Below are positions 1 through 10,455 of a stretch of 36,238 nt of DNA, in pieces (the stretch's first letter is position 1; each line of letters begins with the position of its first letter). A program made the position numbers and the translations under genes. The notes beneath the pieces were generated by a model. The model saw only the letters and a list, made by a program, of their open reading frames with translations, was not told the origin of the DNA and searched no databases. Source of the stretch: Bacteroidales bacterium (lineage in GTDB: Bacteria; Bacteroidota; Bacteroidia; Bacteroidales; UBA932); contig JABUTS010000043.1 of NCBI GenBank assembly GCA_021443565.1, forward strand, positions 1-36,238. The letters run 5' to 3'.

Positions 1-533
1 CCAACTGTTGAAGCGTGGGCACGGTGAGCTGTTCCGAAAGCGTCATTGATGTAGCAGTCTGCGTAAGAAGCGAGCTTCTCGACAAACTTCTTCTGGCTTT
101 CCTTCACCGCCTTCTTGGCTGCCTTCTTCTCTTCATCGCTTGCGTCCTCTGCGAGTCCTCTTGGCTTGCCTTCCTCCTCTGCATAGAAGCGGAGGTTTTC
201 AAGAACGAGAACTTCACCTGCCTTGAGAGCTGCAACCTGCTCGTCTGCAGCCTGGCAGTCCTCTGCGAACTTCACCTGAGTTCCGAGGAGCTCCTGGAGG
301 TGTGCGAGGATGTGCTTGAGGGAGAATTTCTCCGTAACGCCCTTAGGACGGCCGAGATGTGACATGATGATGAGGGCACCGCCCTTCTCGAGAACCTTCT
401 TGAGGGTCGGCACTGCAGCCCTCATTCGGGTGTCGTCAGTGATTTCGAACTTCTCATTGAGAGGAACGTTGAAATCAACCCTGACAATAGCTTTCTTGCC
501 AGAGAAATCGTAGGTTTCAATTGACTGTTGCAT
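1..533 (-). CDS. pgk: phosphoglycerate kinase, N-terminal part (3' end runs off the window)
   Basis: Reverse-strand translation [65 protein letters not shown]...[13 protein letters not shown]...[16 protein letters not shown]; classic PGK motifs. Open at the edge, so absent from the ORF track. Confidence 0.96.
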   Translation of the reverse strand, partial: MQQSIETYDFSGKKAIVRVDFNVPLNEKFEITDDTRMRAAVPTLKKVLEKGGALIIMSHLGRPKGVTEKFSLKHILAHLQELLGTQVKFAEDCQAADEQVAALKAGEVLVLENLRFYAEEEGKPRGLAEDASDEEKKAAKKAVKESQKKFVEKLASYADCYINDAFGTAHRAHASTV

Positions 534-587
534 AGTTATTTGTATTGAATTGTTTCCTGTTGTCACCGGACCGTTGTACACGGAATG

Positions 588-595
588 CAAAAATA
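588..595 (-). promoter_or_regulatory. Bacteroidetes -7 box (TATTTTTG) for pgk
   Basis: CAAAAATA on + strand = TATTTTTG on -, matching TAnnTTTG, about 55 bp upstream of the pgk ATG. Confidence 0.55.
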
Positions 596-608
596 GCAAT
601 TTTAATCG

Positions 609-616
609 TAACTTTG
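609..616 (+). promoter_or_regulatory. Bacteroidetes -7 box (TAACTTTG) for the methyltransferase gene
   Basis: TAnnTTTG match 29 bp upstream of ATG 645. Confidence 0.55.
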
Positions 617-644
617 TCCACTCAACGACGAAAGCTTTCAAGAC

Positions 645-1577
645 ATGACCATAGATTATCCAAGCGAGAACTGGAAAGACTACGAAATCATTGATTCCGG
701 CAACTTTGAGAAACTGGAACGCTTCGGCGGCTATGTGCTCAGGAGACCCGAGCCAAAGGCTCTCTGGGACAAATCCATGTCTGAAGCGGAGTGGGCGAGG
801 CTGACCCATACCTGTTTCAGGCCGGGGGCCGGTTTCGGCAAAGCCGGCAAGGAAGACAGCGGAACATGGGAGAGGCTGCGCCGCATGGATGACCAGTGGT
901 ACATACGCTATTCCGGCATGCAGGCCGGACTTGATTTCAGACTGCGTCTGGGGCTGACTTCCTTCAAGCATGTGGGAGTGTTCCCGGAACAGGCGTCCAA
1001 CTGGGAGTACATATATTCCAACACTCTTGAACTTGTCCGTCAGGCAAAGGAAGAGGGGCGTCCGGCTCCGAAAATCCTGAACCTCTTTGCATATACCGGA
1101 GCTGCATCCCTCGCAGCAAAGGCTGCCGGCGCAGACGTCACCCATCTCGATTCCGTCCGCCAGGTTGTGACCTGGGCCAGGGGCAATATGGAAAACAGCG
1201 GAATGGACAACATTCGCTGGGTGGTGGAAGACGCAATGAAGTTTGCCAAGAGAGAAGCCAGGCGCGGCAACGTATATCAAGGCATAATACTGGACCCGCC
1301 AGCATACGGCCATGGTCCCGACGGCGAGAAATGGAAACTGGACGAGTGCCTCTTCGAAATGCTCCGGACCATCAATTCCATACTTGCTCCAAAGGACAGT
1401 TTCATGGTCCTCAATCTCTATTCAAACGGCTATTCAGCCGTGTTGGGAGAGACCGTGGTAAAGGAGACCTTCTGTAAAAAAACCGCATTCAAGGACATTG
1501 AATGCGGTGAACTTGTGCTTCGTGACCGGTTCGGGAAGAACCTGCCCCTCAGCGTATTCGTAAGGCTTCGCCGTTAA
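645..1577 (+). CDS. class I SAM-dependent rRNA methyltransferase, RlmI/RlmK-like
   Basis: 310 aa; [42 protein letters not shown]-binding region and ILDPPAYG motif. Confidence 0.88.
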   Translation: MTIDYPSENWKDYEIIDSGNFEKLERFGGYVLRRPEPKALWDKSMSEAEWARLTHTCFRPGAGFGKAGKEDSGTWERLRRMDDQWYIRYSGMQAGLDFRLRLGLTSFKHVGVFPEQASNWEYIYSNTLELVRQAKEEGRPAPKILNLFAYTGAASLAAKAAGADVTHLDSVRQVVTWARGNMENSGMDNIRWVVEDAMKFAKREARRGNVYQGIILDPPAYGHGPDGEKWKLDECLFEMLRTINSILAPKDSFMVLNLYSNGYSAVLGETVVKETFCKKTAFKDIECGELVLRDRFGKNLPLSVFVRLRR

Positions 1578-4500
1578 TTATCTCATGGCTTTCTCATTCA
1601 TCTGGGAAACCATCTTGTTGATTTTGCCTATGTAGCCGTTGCTGGTTGCGAGCAGGTCGTCCGCGTTGCCGCCGTTGCGCGTGACGTAGGCAATCACATA
1701 CTCGACATAACCCGAGATTTCCTGGCTGATCTGTATGTCGGCGGATACTCTCTTCTTGTAGTGCTCCAGTTCAGCGTTACGCATCATCTTCTCCCTTGTG
1801 GACATGGTGAAGAATGAATTCAGTTTCTCGACGTCCTGAGTTATGATCTTGACGTTTTCTTCCCAGAGTTCGAAAAGACCATTGCAGTAGTCGTCCGCAA
1901 GCTTGCGGGCTGTCTCTGCCTGTCCTCCGGCATAGAGCTGGTTGATCAGGCTGATGCCCATAGGGTCGGCGCCGATTTCACCTGTCACGGCGCAGGTCGC
2001 AAGCCTTGCGCGCTCAGGTACGTTGTCCACGAAATCCTTGGCAATCTGGCCGGCAACCGATACGTAACCCCTCTCTCTGAGGTCTCCGCAGAGCAGTGAG
2101 ATGAGGCCGGCTGTCTCGTTGGCCTTAGGCATGCTGTAGCTGCTGTACGGTTCGTAGGTGTTGAAGAACGCGGCAGACCTGGTGAGTTCTTCTGCAAATC
2201 TCAATGCAAGGTCGATGCCCTTGTCGGCAGCGCCCGGTGCATCCTTTCCCGCGTCCAGATACAGGCAGACTATCTTCTCCACCAGCCTTTCGTTATATAG
2301 GTCATAATACATCAGGTCGAGAGGGTATACCGCCTCCGGCACGCATTCCATGCACATGTCGAGAACCTCTGCAGCCTTCACCGGCTCGTTGTACAGCAGC
2401 AGCTTGTCTGCAAGGTTGATGAAGAGAGTCCTCTGAGGAAGCACGCCTATGAAGGTATATATGTTCTGATAGTCCACGAAGTAGTCGTCCTTGCTCAAGG
2501 CGTCCCAGCGATACTTGTTCTTCATGTCATCGTACATCTGGTAAGGGTCGCAGAAGCCCGGATTGTGGACGCTGTTGCTGCCCTTCACAGGCACGAGCTT
2601 GAATGAGAAGGTGTCGTACATTAGCCATTCCTTCTGACCTATGTTGAGGTCTCCGCCCATGCTGAGCAGATGTATAGGTCTGTCCCATTCATAGTTGGAA
2701 AGGAGGTCGAGCAGGAAGAGCTCGGGCTTGGTGATGTATCTCTTGTTTTCAGGTATGGTGAATACGATCTCTTCCGGAATCAGTCCCTCGAACTTCGGGT
2801 CAAGTATGCCGTGCCGGAGTATGTTCTCCTTGTTGACCGGAATCGAGATGCTGCGGCTGCAGATGACATTGACCTTTTCACCGTTGCTGAGAGTCTGCCT
2901 TGCTGCCGGATTTCTGAAGATTTCCATCACCTTTTTGATAGGCATGGGCTTATCCGCATTCTCATCCTCGAATATGTATACGAACTCGTTGGTTCCATAG
3001 AGATACTGGCTCTGGCCCACGCTCAGCTTGAGAGGCTTGGACTCGTTGCATGCGTACTTCATCTGGTCTATGTGCCAGTCTGTTCCGAGCAGCGAGGTGT
3101 TGCATATCCTGACATCTGTCCTGATGCCTTCAACTTCCTGGGCATACCAGAGAGGGAAGGTGTCGTTGTCACCATGAGTCACAAGTATGCCGTTCTTTCC
3201 CACGGAGTTGAGATAGTTTGCCGCCATCTCCACGGCTGTCTTTCTGTTGCTTCTGTCATGGTCGTCCCAGTTCTCTGCAGCCATGACGACCGGGACGGCA
3301 AGCAGGCAGACGATGCCCGCAGCCGCAGCCGTGGCGGTGTGTACCATGCCGCATTTCCCCTTGAGACGCTCTTCCAGAGCCGCGTACAGACCGGCTACGC
3401 CGAGGCCTATCCATATCGCGAAGGCATAGAACGAGCCCGCATAAGCATAATCACGCTCTCTGACCTGATAAGGAGGCTGGTTGAGGTATACGACTATGGC
3501 TATGCCCGTCATGAGGAAGAGCAGGAAGGTTACCCATGCGCCTCTGCGGTCCTTTGAAACCTGATGGAAGATGCCGAGTATTCCGAGCAGGAGAGGGAGG
3601 AAGAAATAATGGTTCTTTCCCTTGTTATTGCGGAGATAACCCGGAGCATCGTCCTGATTGCCGAGCCTCAAATTGTCCAGAGGCTTGATGCCGCTCTCCC
3701 AGTTGCCCTTGAACGGGTCGCTCGGATTGGTTCCGTGCAGGTCGTTCTGCCTGCCGACGAAGTTCCACATGAAGTATCTCCAGTACATCCAGTTCATCTG
3801 GTAGCCGAAGAAGAAACCGAGGTTGTCGATGAACTTGGGCTTGAGATGCTCGCTGCCGTTCACCTTGGTTCCCCTGAGATTGCCCTTCGAGTCTGTCATG
3901 TAAGTCTCGTAGAAGCGTACGTTCTGCTCGCTCTGACCTGCCCACATGCGTGGGAAGAGCATCTTCGAGTCCTTCTCGTAAGAGAGCTTGCCCTGGCCCG
4001 GGACCCTTTTGTATTCCCCGTTGAGAGGGGCCCAGTAGGTGTCCTTCTCAAGGTCTGGCGCAGCGTCGAAGAACTGTCCGTATATGAGAGGAGTGCTTCC
4101 GTACTGCTCTCGTCCCAGGTAGCGGCAGAGGGTGTAAGGGTTGTCAGGCTGGTATTCGTTGGTAGGAGTCTTGACGGACGAGCGTATGATGCAAATCGAG
4201 AACATCGAGAAACCTATCACTATTACGGCGAAGCAGAGTATCACGGTGTTCCAGAATACCTTGCCTTTCTTCAGGGTCACGAAGGCTCCCCAGAAGCAGG
4301 CGGCAAGCAGGGCCGTGAGGAAGAAGGCGGCTCCGCTGTTGTAAGGCAGGGAGAATCCGTTCACGAAAAGCCTGTCGAAGCCTGCGGCTATCTTTGGAAG
4401 GTAGGGAACTATGCCGAAGTAGACGATTCCGAGTATAATGATGGATATGGCGAAAATCCTGATGTTCTCCCAGAAACTGTAACTGCCGTCCTCGCGCTGA

Positions 4501-5141
4501 CGATAGTAGAAAAGGAACACGAGGCAAGGGATGGTGAGCAGGTTGAGGAGGTGGACTCCGATGGAGAGCCCCATGAGGAAGGAAATCAGCACAATCCAGC
4601 GGCTGGCATTAGGCTGGTCCGCAGTCTCGTACCACCTCGTCATGGCCCAGAATACCATGGCAGTGAAGAGGGATGACATGGCATACACCTCGCCTTCAAC
4701 TGCCGAGAACCAGAACGTGTCGGAGAAGGTGTATGCGAGGGCTCCCACTATGCCCGACCCGAATATCACGAGAGCCTGGGGCAGGGTCCATGTCCCGTCT
4801 TCACCTTTTCTGAGCGTCCTCTTCACAAGGAACACTATGGTAAGGTAGAGGAACAGTATGGTCAGAGCCGAGCACAATGCGCTCATGGCGTTGACTGCTA
4901 TGGCTGCGTGTGCTCCGTCCGTGAACATCGTGAAGAAGCGAGCAAAGAGCTGGAAAACAGGGTTTCCCGGCGGGTGACCGACCTCAAGTTTGTATGATGA
5001 GGCGATAAACTCCCCGCAATCCCAGAAAGATGCGGAAGGCTCAATCGTCAAAAGATAGGTCGCGGCCGACACCAGAAAGGTGAGCAGGGCCGACAACTTG
5101 TTCCAGAGATTGAATTTCTTATTGTCCATTACGTAATTCAT
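1578..5141 (-). CDS. DUF2723 (GT117-like) multi-pass membrane protein with large soluble C-terminal region
   Basis: ORF 1578..5162; N-terminal LTIEPSASFWDCGEFIASSYKLEVGHPPGNPVFQLFARF is typical of DUF2723. Start placed at MNYVM (5141) or MDNKK (5129) because the predicted promoter overlaps the longest ORF start. Confidence 0.9.
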   Translation of the reverse strand: MNYVMDNKKFNLWNKLSALLTFLVSAATYLLTIEPSASFWDCGEFIASSYKLEVGHPPGNPVFQLFARFFTMFTDGAHAAIAVNAMSALCSALTILFLYLTIVFLVKRTLRKGEDGTWTLPQALVIFGSGIVGALAYTFSDTFWFSAVEGEVYAMSSLFTAMVFWAMTRWYETADQPNASRWIVLISFLMGLSIGVHLLNLLTIPCLVFLFYYRQREDGSYSFWENIRIFAISIIILGIVYFGIVPYLPKIAAGFDRLFVNGFSLPYNSGAAFFLTALLAACFWGAFVTLKKGKVFWNTVILCFAVIVIGFSMFSICIIRSSVKTPTNEYQPDNPYTLCRYLGREQYGSTPLIYGQFFDAAPDLEKDTYWAPLNGEYKRVPGQGKLSYEKDSKMLFPRMWAGQSEQNVRFYETYMTDSKGNLRGTKVNGSEHLKPKFIDNLGFFFGYQMNWMYWRYFMWNFVGRQNDLHGTNPSDPFKGNWESGIKPLDNLRLGNQDDAPGYLRNNKGKNHYFFLPLLLGILGIFHQVSKDRRGAWVTFLLFLMTGIAIVVYLNQPPYQVRERDYAYAGSFYAFAIWIGLGVAGLYAALEERLKGKCGMVHTATAAAAGIVCLLAVPVVMAAENWDDHDRSNRKTAVEMAANYLNSVGKNGILVTHGDNDTFPLWYAQEVEGIRTDVRICNTSLLGTDWHIDQMKYACNESKPLKLSVGQSQYLYGTNEFVYIFEDENADKPMPIKKVMEIFRNPAARQTLSNGEKVNVICSRSISIPVNKENILRHGILDPKFEGLIPEEIVFTIPENKRYITKPELFLLDLLSNYEWDRPIHLLSMGGDLNIGQKEWLMYDTFSFKLVPVKGSNSVHNPGFCDPYQMYDDMKNKYRWDALSKDDYFVDYQNIYTFIGVLPQRTLFINLADKLLLYNEPVKAAEVLDMCMECVPEAVYPLDLMYYDLYNERLVEKIVCLYLDAGKDAPGAADKGIDLALRFAEELTRSAAFFNTYEPYSSYSMPKANETAGLISLLCGDLRERGYVSVAGQIAKDFVDNVPERARLATCAVTGEIGADPMGISLINQLYAGGQAETARKLADDYCNGLFELWEENVKIITQDVEKLNSFFTMSTREKMMRNAELEHYKKRVSADIQISQEISGYVEYVIAYVTRNGGNADDLLATSNGYIGKINKMVSQMNEKAMR

Positions 5142-5159
5142 TGTCGTGCTGCAAAGATG

Positions 5160-5167
5160 CAAATGTA
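5160..5167 (-). promoter_or_regulatory. -7 box TACATTTG for the DUF2723 gene
   Basis: CAAATGTA on + strand; TTTTTTG is present about 21 bp upstream on the - strand (plus 5189-5195). Confidence 0.55.
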
Positions 5168-5180
5168 CAAACAGAATGGC

Positions 5181-5188
5181 TATATTTG
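5181..5188 (+). promoter_or_regulatory. -7 box TATATTTG for the SUI1-hemD-rnpA operon
   Basis: Exact TAnnTTTG match 18 bp before ATG 5206. Confidence 0.55.
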
Positions 5189-5205
5189 CAAAAAATATCA
5201 GCTAC

Positions 5206-5553
5206 ATGGCAGATAATGACTGGAAAAAGAGACTGGGAGTCGTGTTCTCCACAAACCCGGATTTCACATACGAAACCACTCCCGACGAAGAGGCGGAAAC
5301 CCTGCCCTGCGGCAGCCAGAAACTCATAGTCGGAATAGACAGACGCAACAGGGGGGGGAAGATCGTGACTCTCGTGAGCGGATTTGTCGGGAAGGAAGAG
5401 GACCTGAAGGAATTGGGCAGGACCCTGAAGGTGCGCTGCGGAGTCGGCGGAAGCGCGAAGGACGGTGAGATAACCGTCCAGGGCGACCTCCGCGACAAGG
5501 TGACGGACATACTTCACGAGCTTGGCTACACAAAGGCAAAGAGGGGCAACTGA
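5206..5553 (+). CDS. translation initiation factor SUI1/eIF1-like (YciH family)
   Basis: IDRRNRGGKIVTLVSGFVGKEEDLKELGRTLKVRCGVGGSAKDGEITVQGDLRDKVTDILHELGY is the SUI1 domain. Start MADNDW chosen downstream of the promoter box rather than ORF start 5146. Confidence 0.93.
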   Translation: MADNDWKKRLGVVFSTNPDFTYETTPDEEAETLPCGSQKLIVGIDRRNRGGKIVTLVSGFVGKEEDLKELGRTLKVRCGVGGSAKDGEITVQGDLRDKVTDILHELGYTKAKRGN

Positions 5554-6210
5554 ATGATGACCATGCTCCAAAGCATACCATGGACCCAGTCCACGCCCAT
5601 GAGCGCTCTTGTGCTGCTGAGCGTGCTGATTTTCATGTTCTTCCTCCGTGACTTCGTGTCCCTGGTGCCGTCCCTGCTGGGTTGTGCCGTCAGGACAAAG
5701 GAAAACCAGATACTGGAGGACAGCATGATGCTCAGGCGCAGCCGCAATGCAGTCTTCGCCGTGTCGCTCATGCCCTATGCCCTGCTGATGGCCCGCTACA
5801 GGCTGTGGTGTCCGTCTTTCCTGGAACAGGCTGGGGATTTCGCCATGTTCATGACAAGTTTCGCCGTCCTGGTATTCTATTTCGGATTGAGATTCTTCCT
5901 CGGTAGGCTTCTCCGGCCGTCCAATGTGTCACGATCATGGAGCGCAGGCGACGGTACGGGCTACTCCCTCTTCATACTGCTCATGATAGTGTCCGTGCTG
6001 ATGGTGGCATGCATGCTGACCCTCGGACGCTCCGATGCCAACGTGCAGTCGGCCATGCTGACGAACCTGATGGTGGCGGGTGCGCTGTTATTAATCAGAA
6101 GATTTCATATTTTACTCAACCTGACCACGCTATTCCCGGCTTTTTTGTATCTTTGCGCGCTCGAAATTCTGCCTGCTGCGATTTTGGTCGTCTGTGCAGT
6201 GCTATTGTAG
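5554..6210 (+). CDS. DUF4271-type integral membrane protein
   Basis: 218 aa multi-TM protein, start codon abuts the SUI1 stop, directly upstream of hemD (position typical of DUF4271 in Bacteroidetes). Confidence 0.75.
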   Translation: MMTMLQSIPWTQSTPMSALVLLSVLIFMFFLRDFVSLVPSLLGCAVRTKENQILEDSMMLRRSRNAVFAVSLMPYALLMARYRLWCPSFLEQAGDFAMFMTSFAVLVFYFGLRFFLGRLLRPSNVSRSWSAGDGTGYSLFILLMIVSVLMVACMLTLGRSDANVQSAMLTNLMVAGALLLIRRFHILLNLTTLFPAFLYLCALEILPAAILVVCAVLL

Positions 6211-6219
6211 TTTAATTCT

Positions 6220-6960
6220 ATGAAAATCAAGAATATCCTAATATCGCAACAGGAGCCTAAGGCTGCCTCACCCTATACAGCCATTTCGGAAAAATTCGGC
6301 GTAAGAATAGACTTCAAGCCCTTTTTTGTGATGGAGCCTCTCTCTTCCAGGGAGTTCAGGGCCCAGAGGACGGACATACTTTCGTTTTCGGCCATAGTGT
6401 TTTCGTCGAGGTCCATGATAGATGCGTTCTTCCATCTCTGCGAGGAACTCAGGGTGAAGATTCCCGACACGATGAAATACTTCTGCACCACGGAAGTTGT
6501 TGCGATGTATCTCCAGAAGCACATAGTATATCGCAAGAGGAAGATTTTTTTCGGAGACGGCACCCCCGCTTCCGTCATTTCACTCATAGGCAGCAAGCAT
6601 AACGGCGAGAAATTCCTCATCGCCACCTCGACAGACACTCCAAACAGCGCCCTTACCAAGGCTTTCGAGCAGGTTGGCGTGGATTATGACACCAGTGTCT
6701 TCCTCAAGCCTGTCTACCAGGACCTCAAGGACATAGACGTGAAGTCATACGACATGATAGTCATGTACAACCAGGCCGACCTCAAGTCACTCCTCGAGAG
6801 CTATCCGGATTTTGTCCAGGGAGACACCAAGTTCGTGGCCTACGGCAGGAGCGTGAACAATGCACTCGTCGAGGCCGGATACGGTGTGGAGATTGCCGGT
6901 CCGACCCCAGAGGCGCCTTCGGTGGCGAAGGCTCTTGAAACCTATTTGGCAAAAGCATAA
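6220..6960 (+). CDS. hemD: uroporphyrinogen-III synthase
   Basis: 246 aa; KNILISQQEP...FSAIVFSSRSMIDAFF...YFCTTEVVAMYLQKH...VAYGRSVNNALVEAGYGVEIAGPTPEAPSVAKALETYL; HemD family pattern. Confidence 0.88.
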   Translation: MKIKNILISQQEPKAASPYTAISEKFGVRIDFKPFFVMEPLSSREFRAQRTDILSFSAIVFSSRSMIDAFFHLCEELRVKIPDTMKYFCTTEVVAMYLQKHIVYRKRKIFFGDGTPASVISLIGSKHNGEKFLIATSTDTPNSALTKAFEQVGVDYDTSVFLKPVYQDLKDIDVKSYDMIVMYNQADLKSLLESYPDFVQGDTKFVAYGRSVNNALVEAGYGVEIAGPTPEAPSVAKALETYLAKA

Positions 6961-6966
6961 GGCAGT

Positions 6967-7341
6967 TTGGAAACGGTAGGCCGCAACACCTTCTCCAAGA
7001 ACGAGAGACTCTGCGGCAAGATTGGCATAGACGCCCTTCTTGCCGGGGGGCGCTTCGGCAATGTGCCCGGATTCCGATTCTGCCGTCTTCATACTGACAG
7101 GGAAACTCCCGGACGGCTGATGATTTCCGTCCCGAAGAAACTTTTCAAGAGGGCGGTCAAGCGCAATCTTCTCAAGCGCAGGATGCGTGAGGCCTTCCGC
7201 CTCCAGAAATCCATGCTCCCATCCGGTACAGACCTTCTTGTTACCTACAACACGAAGGAACTCCTTGACCAGCAGAGCGTCTACTCCTCATTCACAAAAA
7301 TTCTGGAAACCGTTTCTCGGGATGAGAGGAAAGGCAACTGA
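6967..7341 (+). CDS. rnpA: ribonuclease P protein component
   Basis: [29 protein letters not shown] is the RnpA signature. Exact start uncertain (TTG at 6967 in the track). Confidence 0.93.
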   Translation: METVGRNTFSKNERLCGKIGIDALLAGGRFGNVPGFRFCRLHTDRETPGRLMISVPKKLFKRAVKRNLLKRRMREAFRLQKSMLPSGTDLLVTYNTKELLDQQSVYSSFTKILETVSRDERKGN

Positions 7342-7588
7342 CGAAATAGGTCCATTCCGCAGAGTGGTCAGGCAGGTGGCAAACCTGCCCTTTCTGGCGC
7401 TCATAGCGTTCTACCGCAGCGTGATATCTCCCATTCTCCCGCCGGCGTGCCGCTATACCCCTACCTGCTCGCGCTATGCCCTTGAGGCTTTCCGCAAATA
7501 TGGTCCCGTCAAGGGGGGATGGCTCACACTCAAACGCCTGCTGCGCTGCAACCCGTGGGGCGGCAGCGGATACGACCCCGTTCCGTAA
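7322..7588 (+). CDS. yidD: membrane protein insertion efficiency factor YidD
   Basis: [62 protein letters not shown] 7322 is in frame with ORF 7187..7588 and overlaps the rnpA 3' end by 20 nt. Confidence 0.93.
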   Translation: MRGKATDEIGPFRRVVRQVANLPFLALIAFYRSVISPILPPACRYTPTCSRYALEAFRKYGPVKGGWLTLKRLLRCNPWGGSGYDPVP

Positions 7589-7600
7589 TAAACCGACAAA

Positions 7601-9391
7601 CTATGAATCCAGCTTCAGGACTGCCATGAAGGCACTCTGAGGCACTTCCACCGTGCCTATCTGGCGCATCCTCTTCTTTCCCTGCTTCTGCTTTTCGAGC
7701 AGCTTGCGCTTTCTGGTGATGTCGCCGCCGTAGCACTTCGCCGTGACATCCTTTCTCACTGCTTTAACCGTCTCGCGGGCAATGATCTTGGCTCCTATGG
7801 CTGCCTGTATGGCTATGTCGAACTGCTGCCTCGGAATCAGTTCCTTCAACTTCTCGCATATCTTCCTGCCGAAATCATAGGCATGGTCCATGTGGATGAG
7901 GGAAGACAGAGCGTCAGCCGGCTCTCCGTTGAGAAGTATGTCCAGCTTCACGAGCTTCGCGTCCTTGAATCCCACCACATGGTAGTCGAACGATGCGTAT
8001 CCCTTTGATATGGATTTAAGCCTGTCGTAGAAGTCAAAGACAATTTCGGACAGAGGCATTTCGTAGGTAAGTTCGAGCCTGTCGGCCGTTATGTAGTGCT
8101 GGTTGATGAGTATGCCCCTCTTGTCAAGGCAGAGCTTCATGATGGGACCGTAGAAGTCCGCCTTGGAGATGACCTGGGCACGGATATATGGCTCTTCGAT
8201 ATGCTCAATGAGAGTTGCCGGCGGGAGACCGGAAGGATTATGGACGTCCAGAACCTCGCCCTGGGTGGTGTATACCTTGTATGAAACGTTGGGAACCGTT
8301 GTTATCACATCCATGTTGAATTCCCTGAAGAGCCTCTCCTGGACTATCTCAAGATGGAGCAGGCCGAGGAAGCCGCAGCGGAAACCGAAACCGAGCGCGA
8401 GGGAAGACTCCGGCTCGAAAACGAGAGAGGCGTCATTAAGCTGGAACTTCTCCAGAGAGGCCCTCAGTTCCTCGTACTGGTCGGTCTCGACAGGGTACAT
8501 TCCGGCGAAGAGCATGGGCTTGACCTCCTCGAAGCCGGAGATGGCCTCTTCACACGGCCTTTCGACAGAGGTGATGGTGTCACCTACCTTGACCTCGGAA
8601 GCGGTCTTGATGCCGGAAATGATGTAACCCACGCTGCCGCAAGGGATTTCGTCTCTCGGGCACAGTTTCATCTTCAGCACTCCGACCTCGTCCGCGACGT
8701 ATTCCTTGCCGGTGTTGAAGAACTTCACCTTGTCGCCGGTCTTAATGGAGCCGTTCCTTACCTTGAAGTATGCGATGATTCCGCGGAAGGAATTGAAGAC
8801 CGAGTCGAAGATGAGGGCCTGGACAGGTGCGTCCGGATCTCCTTGCGGGCAAGGCACTCTCTCGCAGATGGCGTCCATAATCTCCTTGACGCCCTCGCCC
8901 GTCTTGGCGGAGCACTTGAGCACGTCTTCGGGCTCGCAGCCTATGAGGTCCACCACCTGGTCGGTCACGACCTCGACCATGGCAGACTCCACGTCTATCT
9001 TGTTAAGCACGGGAATTATCTCAAGGTCATGCTCTATGGCGAGGTAAAGGTTGGATATGGTCTGGGCTTGTACGCCCTGGGTCGCGTCTACGACCAGAAG
9101 CGCGCCTTCGCACGACGCGATGGCCCTTGAAACTTCATACGAAAAATCCACATGACCCGGAGTGTCGATGAGGTTCAGCACGAAGGTCTCCCCCTTGTAC
9201 TTGTACTCCATCTGGATTGCGTGGCTCTTTATGGTAATGCCCTTCTCCTTCTCGAGGTCCATCGAATCAAGGACCTGCGCCTCCATGTCACGGGTCGCCA
9301 GGGTATCGGTAATCTCGAGCATCCTGTCCGCCAGGGTGCTCTTTCCGTGATCGATATGTGCGATAATACAAAAATTTCTAGTGCGCTTCAT
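7601..9391 (-). CDS. lepA: elongation factor 4
   Basis: 596 aa; [36 protein letters not shown] and the LepA C-terminal [29 protein letters not shown]. Confidence 0.97.
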   Translation of the reverse strand: MKRTRNFCIIAHIDHGKSTLADRMLEITDTLATRDMEAQVLDSMDLEKEKGITIKSHAIQMEYKYKGETFVLNLIDTPGHVDFSYEVSRAIASCEGALLVVDATQGVQAQTISNLYLAIEHDLEIIPVLNKIDVESAMVEVVTDQVVDLIGCEPEDVLKCSAKTGEGVKEIMDAICERVPCPQGDPDAPVQALIFDSVFNSFRGIIAYFKVRNGSIKTGDKVKFFNTGKEYVADEVGVLKMKLCPRDEIPCGSVGYIISGIKTASEVKVGDTITSVERPCEEAISGFEEVKPMLFAGMYPVETDQYEELRASLEKFQLNDASLVFEPESSLALGFGFRCGFLGLLHLEIVQERLFREFNMDVITTVPNVSYKVYTTQGEVLDVHNPSGLPPATLIEHIEEPYIRAQVISKADFYGPIMKLCLDKRGILINQHYITADRLELTYEMPLSEIVFDFYDRLKSISKGYASFDYHVVGFKDAKLVKLDILLNGEPADALSSLIHMDHAYDFGRKICEKLKELIPRQQFDIAIQAAIGAKIIARETVKAVRKDVTAKCYGGDITRKRKLLEKQKQGKKRMRQIGTVEVPQSAFMAVLKLDS

Positions 9392-9399
9392 ATAAGGTG

Positions 9400-9407
9400 C
9401 AAAGATA
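9400..9407 (-). promoter_or_regulatory. -7 box TATCTTTG for lepA
   Basis: CAAAGATA on + strand, immediately upstream of the lepA start. Confidence 0.55.
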
Positions 9408-9462
9408 AACCAAATAATGAAATACTTGTCTAACTTTACGTTTGAGAAACGGGAGACGAGGC

Positions 9463-10023
9463 ATGACGGATACCGAAATACGCAGATTATGGGAGGAAGG
9501 AAGGTCGGAAGAAGCCTTCAGGGCCATCGTATCCGGATATTCCGAGCGGCTATGGTGGAACATCAGACGCATCTGCGGCAGTACCGAAGAGGCTGACGAC
9601 CTGCTCCAGGACGTCTTTGTGAAGGCATGGAACTCGCTGGGCAGTTTCCGCTGGGAGTCTTCCCTTTTCACCTGGATGTGGCGAATCAGTACCAATATCT
9701 GCTTGAACCACCTCCGGAAGAAGCGCCTTCTGGCTATCGTGAGCTTTGAAGACACAGCCAAGGTGCTGGGCCGAAGGATAGACGAGGATCCCGATTTTGA
9801 CGGCGATGAACTCCAGCGGGAGCTTTACAAGGCTATCGCGAAACTTCCGGAAAAGCAGAAGCTGGTGTTCTCCCTCCGCTACTTCGACGAGATGAAATAC
9901 GAGGACATGTCGGAAATACTCGGCACCTCGGTCGGGGCGCTCAAGGCATCCTATCACCATGCCTATATCAAGGTTAAGACCGAACTGGAAAAAAATATCA
10001 GTTGCTGGGTTAATCCTTTTTAA
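9463..10023 (+). CDS. RNA polymerase sigma factor, ECF/sigma-70 family
   Basis: [44 protein letters not shown] (region 2) and [46 protein letters not shown] (region 4). ATG 9463 preferred to TTG 9442. Confidence 0.93.
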   Translation: MTDTEIRRLWEEGRSEEAFRAIVSGYSERLWWNIRRICGSTEEADDLLQDVFVKAWNSLGSFRWESSLFTWMWRISTNICLNHLRKKRLLAIVSFEDTAKVLGRRIDEDPDFDGDELQRELYKAIAKLPEKQKLVFSLRYFDEMKYEDMSEILGTSVGALKASYHHAYIKVKTELEKNISCWVNPF

Positions 10024-10044
10024 GATACTTTGTCAAAATATCGT

Positions 10045-10452
10045 ATGAACGGGAATATGAACATATTGGAAGACAAAAACATGAAGGCCAGGGCCTTTCG
10101 TGTGGAAGACGGGCATTTCGACATGCTCCGGTCTTCATTGGAGTCCATTCCTGGGCGCAGGGGAGGCGTCAGTCTGCACACATTCTCTCCATATCTGTCG
10201 CTTGCAGCGATGTTTCTGCTCATCTTTGGCGCGTTCAAGCTTCTGACCGGGGTTATCACTCCGGCAATATCGGGCTCCGAGTACAGCCTTTCGGAAGAGG
10301 AATACATTCTGAGGACCATGACTCCGACCGCCCTGGACCTGGTCAATGCCCTGCCCGAAGAACAGACCGATGAGGCGGATGACGATGAGAATATAATAGA
10401 CTACCTGCTCATGACGGGAATGCAGGTGGCCGACATGATGGAAAATTTTTAA
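10045..10452 (+). CDS. single-pass membrane protein following the ECF sigma gene; candidate anti-sigma factor
   Basis: One predicted TM segment (YLSLAAMFLLIFGAFKLLTGVITP), no cysteines, acidic C-terminus; position directly downstream of the sigma factor. Confidence 0.6.
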   Translation: MNGNMNILEDKNMKARAFRVEDGHFDMLRSSLESIPGRRGGVSLHTFSPYLSLAAMFLLIFGAFKLLTGVITPAISGSEYSLSEEEYILRTMTPTALDLVNALPEEQTDEADDDENIIDYLLMTGMQVADMMENF

Positions 10453-10455
10453 GCG

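Noticed and set aside
1-200. Lys/Glu/Ala-rich insertion in pgk ([28 protein letters not shown])
   Set aside because: This extension is familiar from Bacteroidetes phosphoglycerate kinases; not unusual.
2670-4676. Long plus-strand ORFs (295 and 370 aa) antisense to the DUF2723 gene
   Set aside because: Low-complexity, Val/Glu/Arg-rich translations with no motif, produced by biased third positions of the true minus-strand gene.
8354-9130. 258-aa plus-strand ORF inside lepA
   Set aside because: Antisense shadow of lepA; no recognisable domain or promoter.
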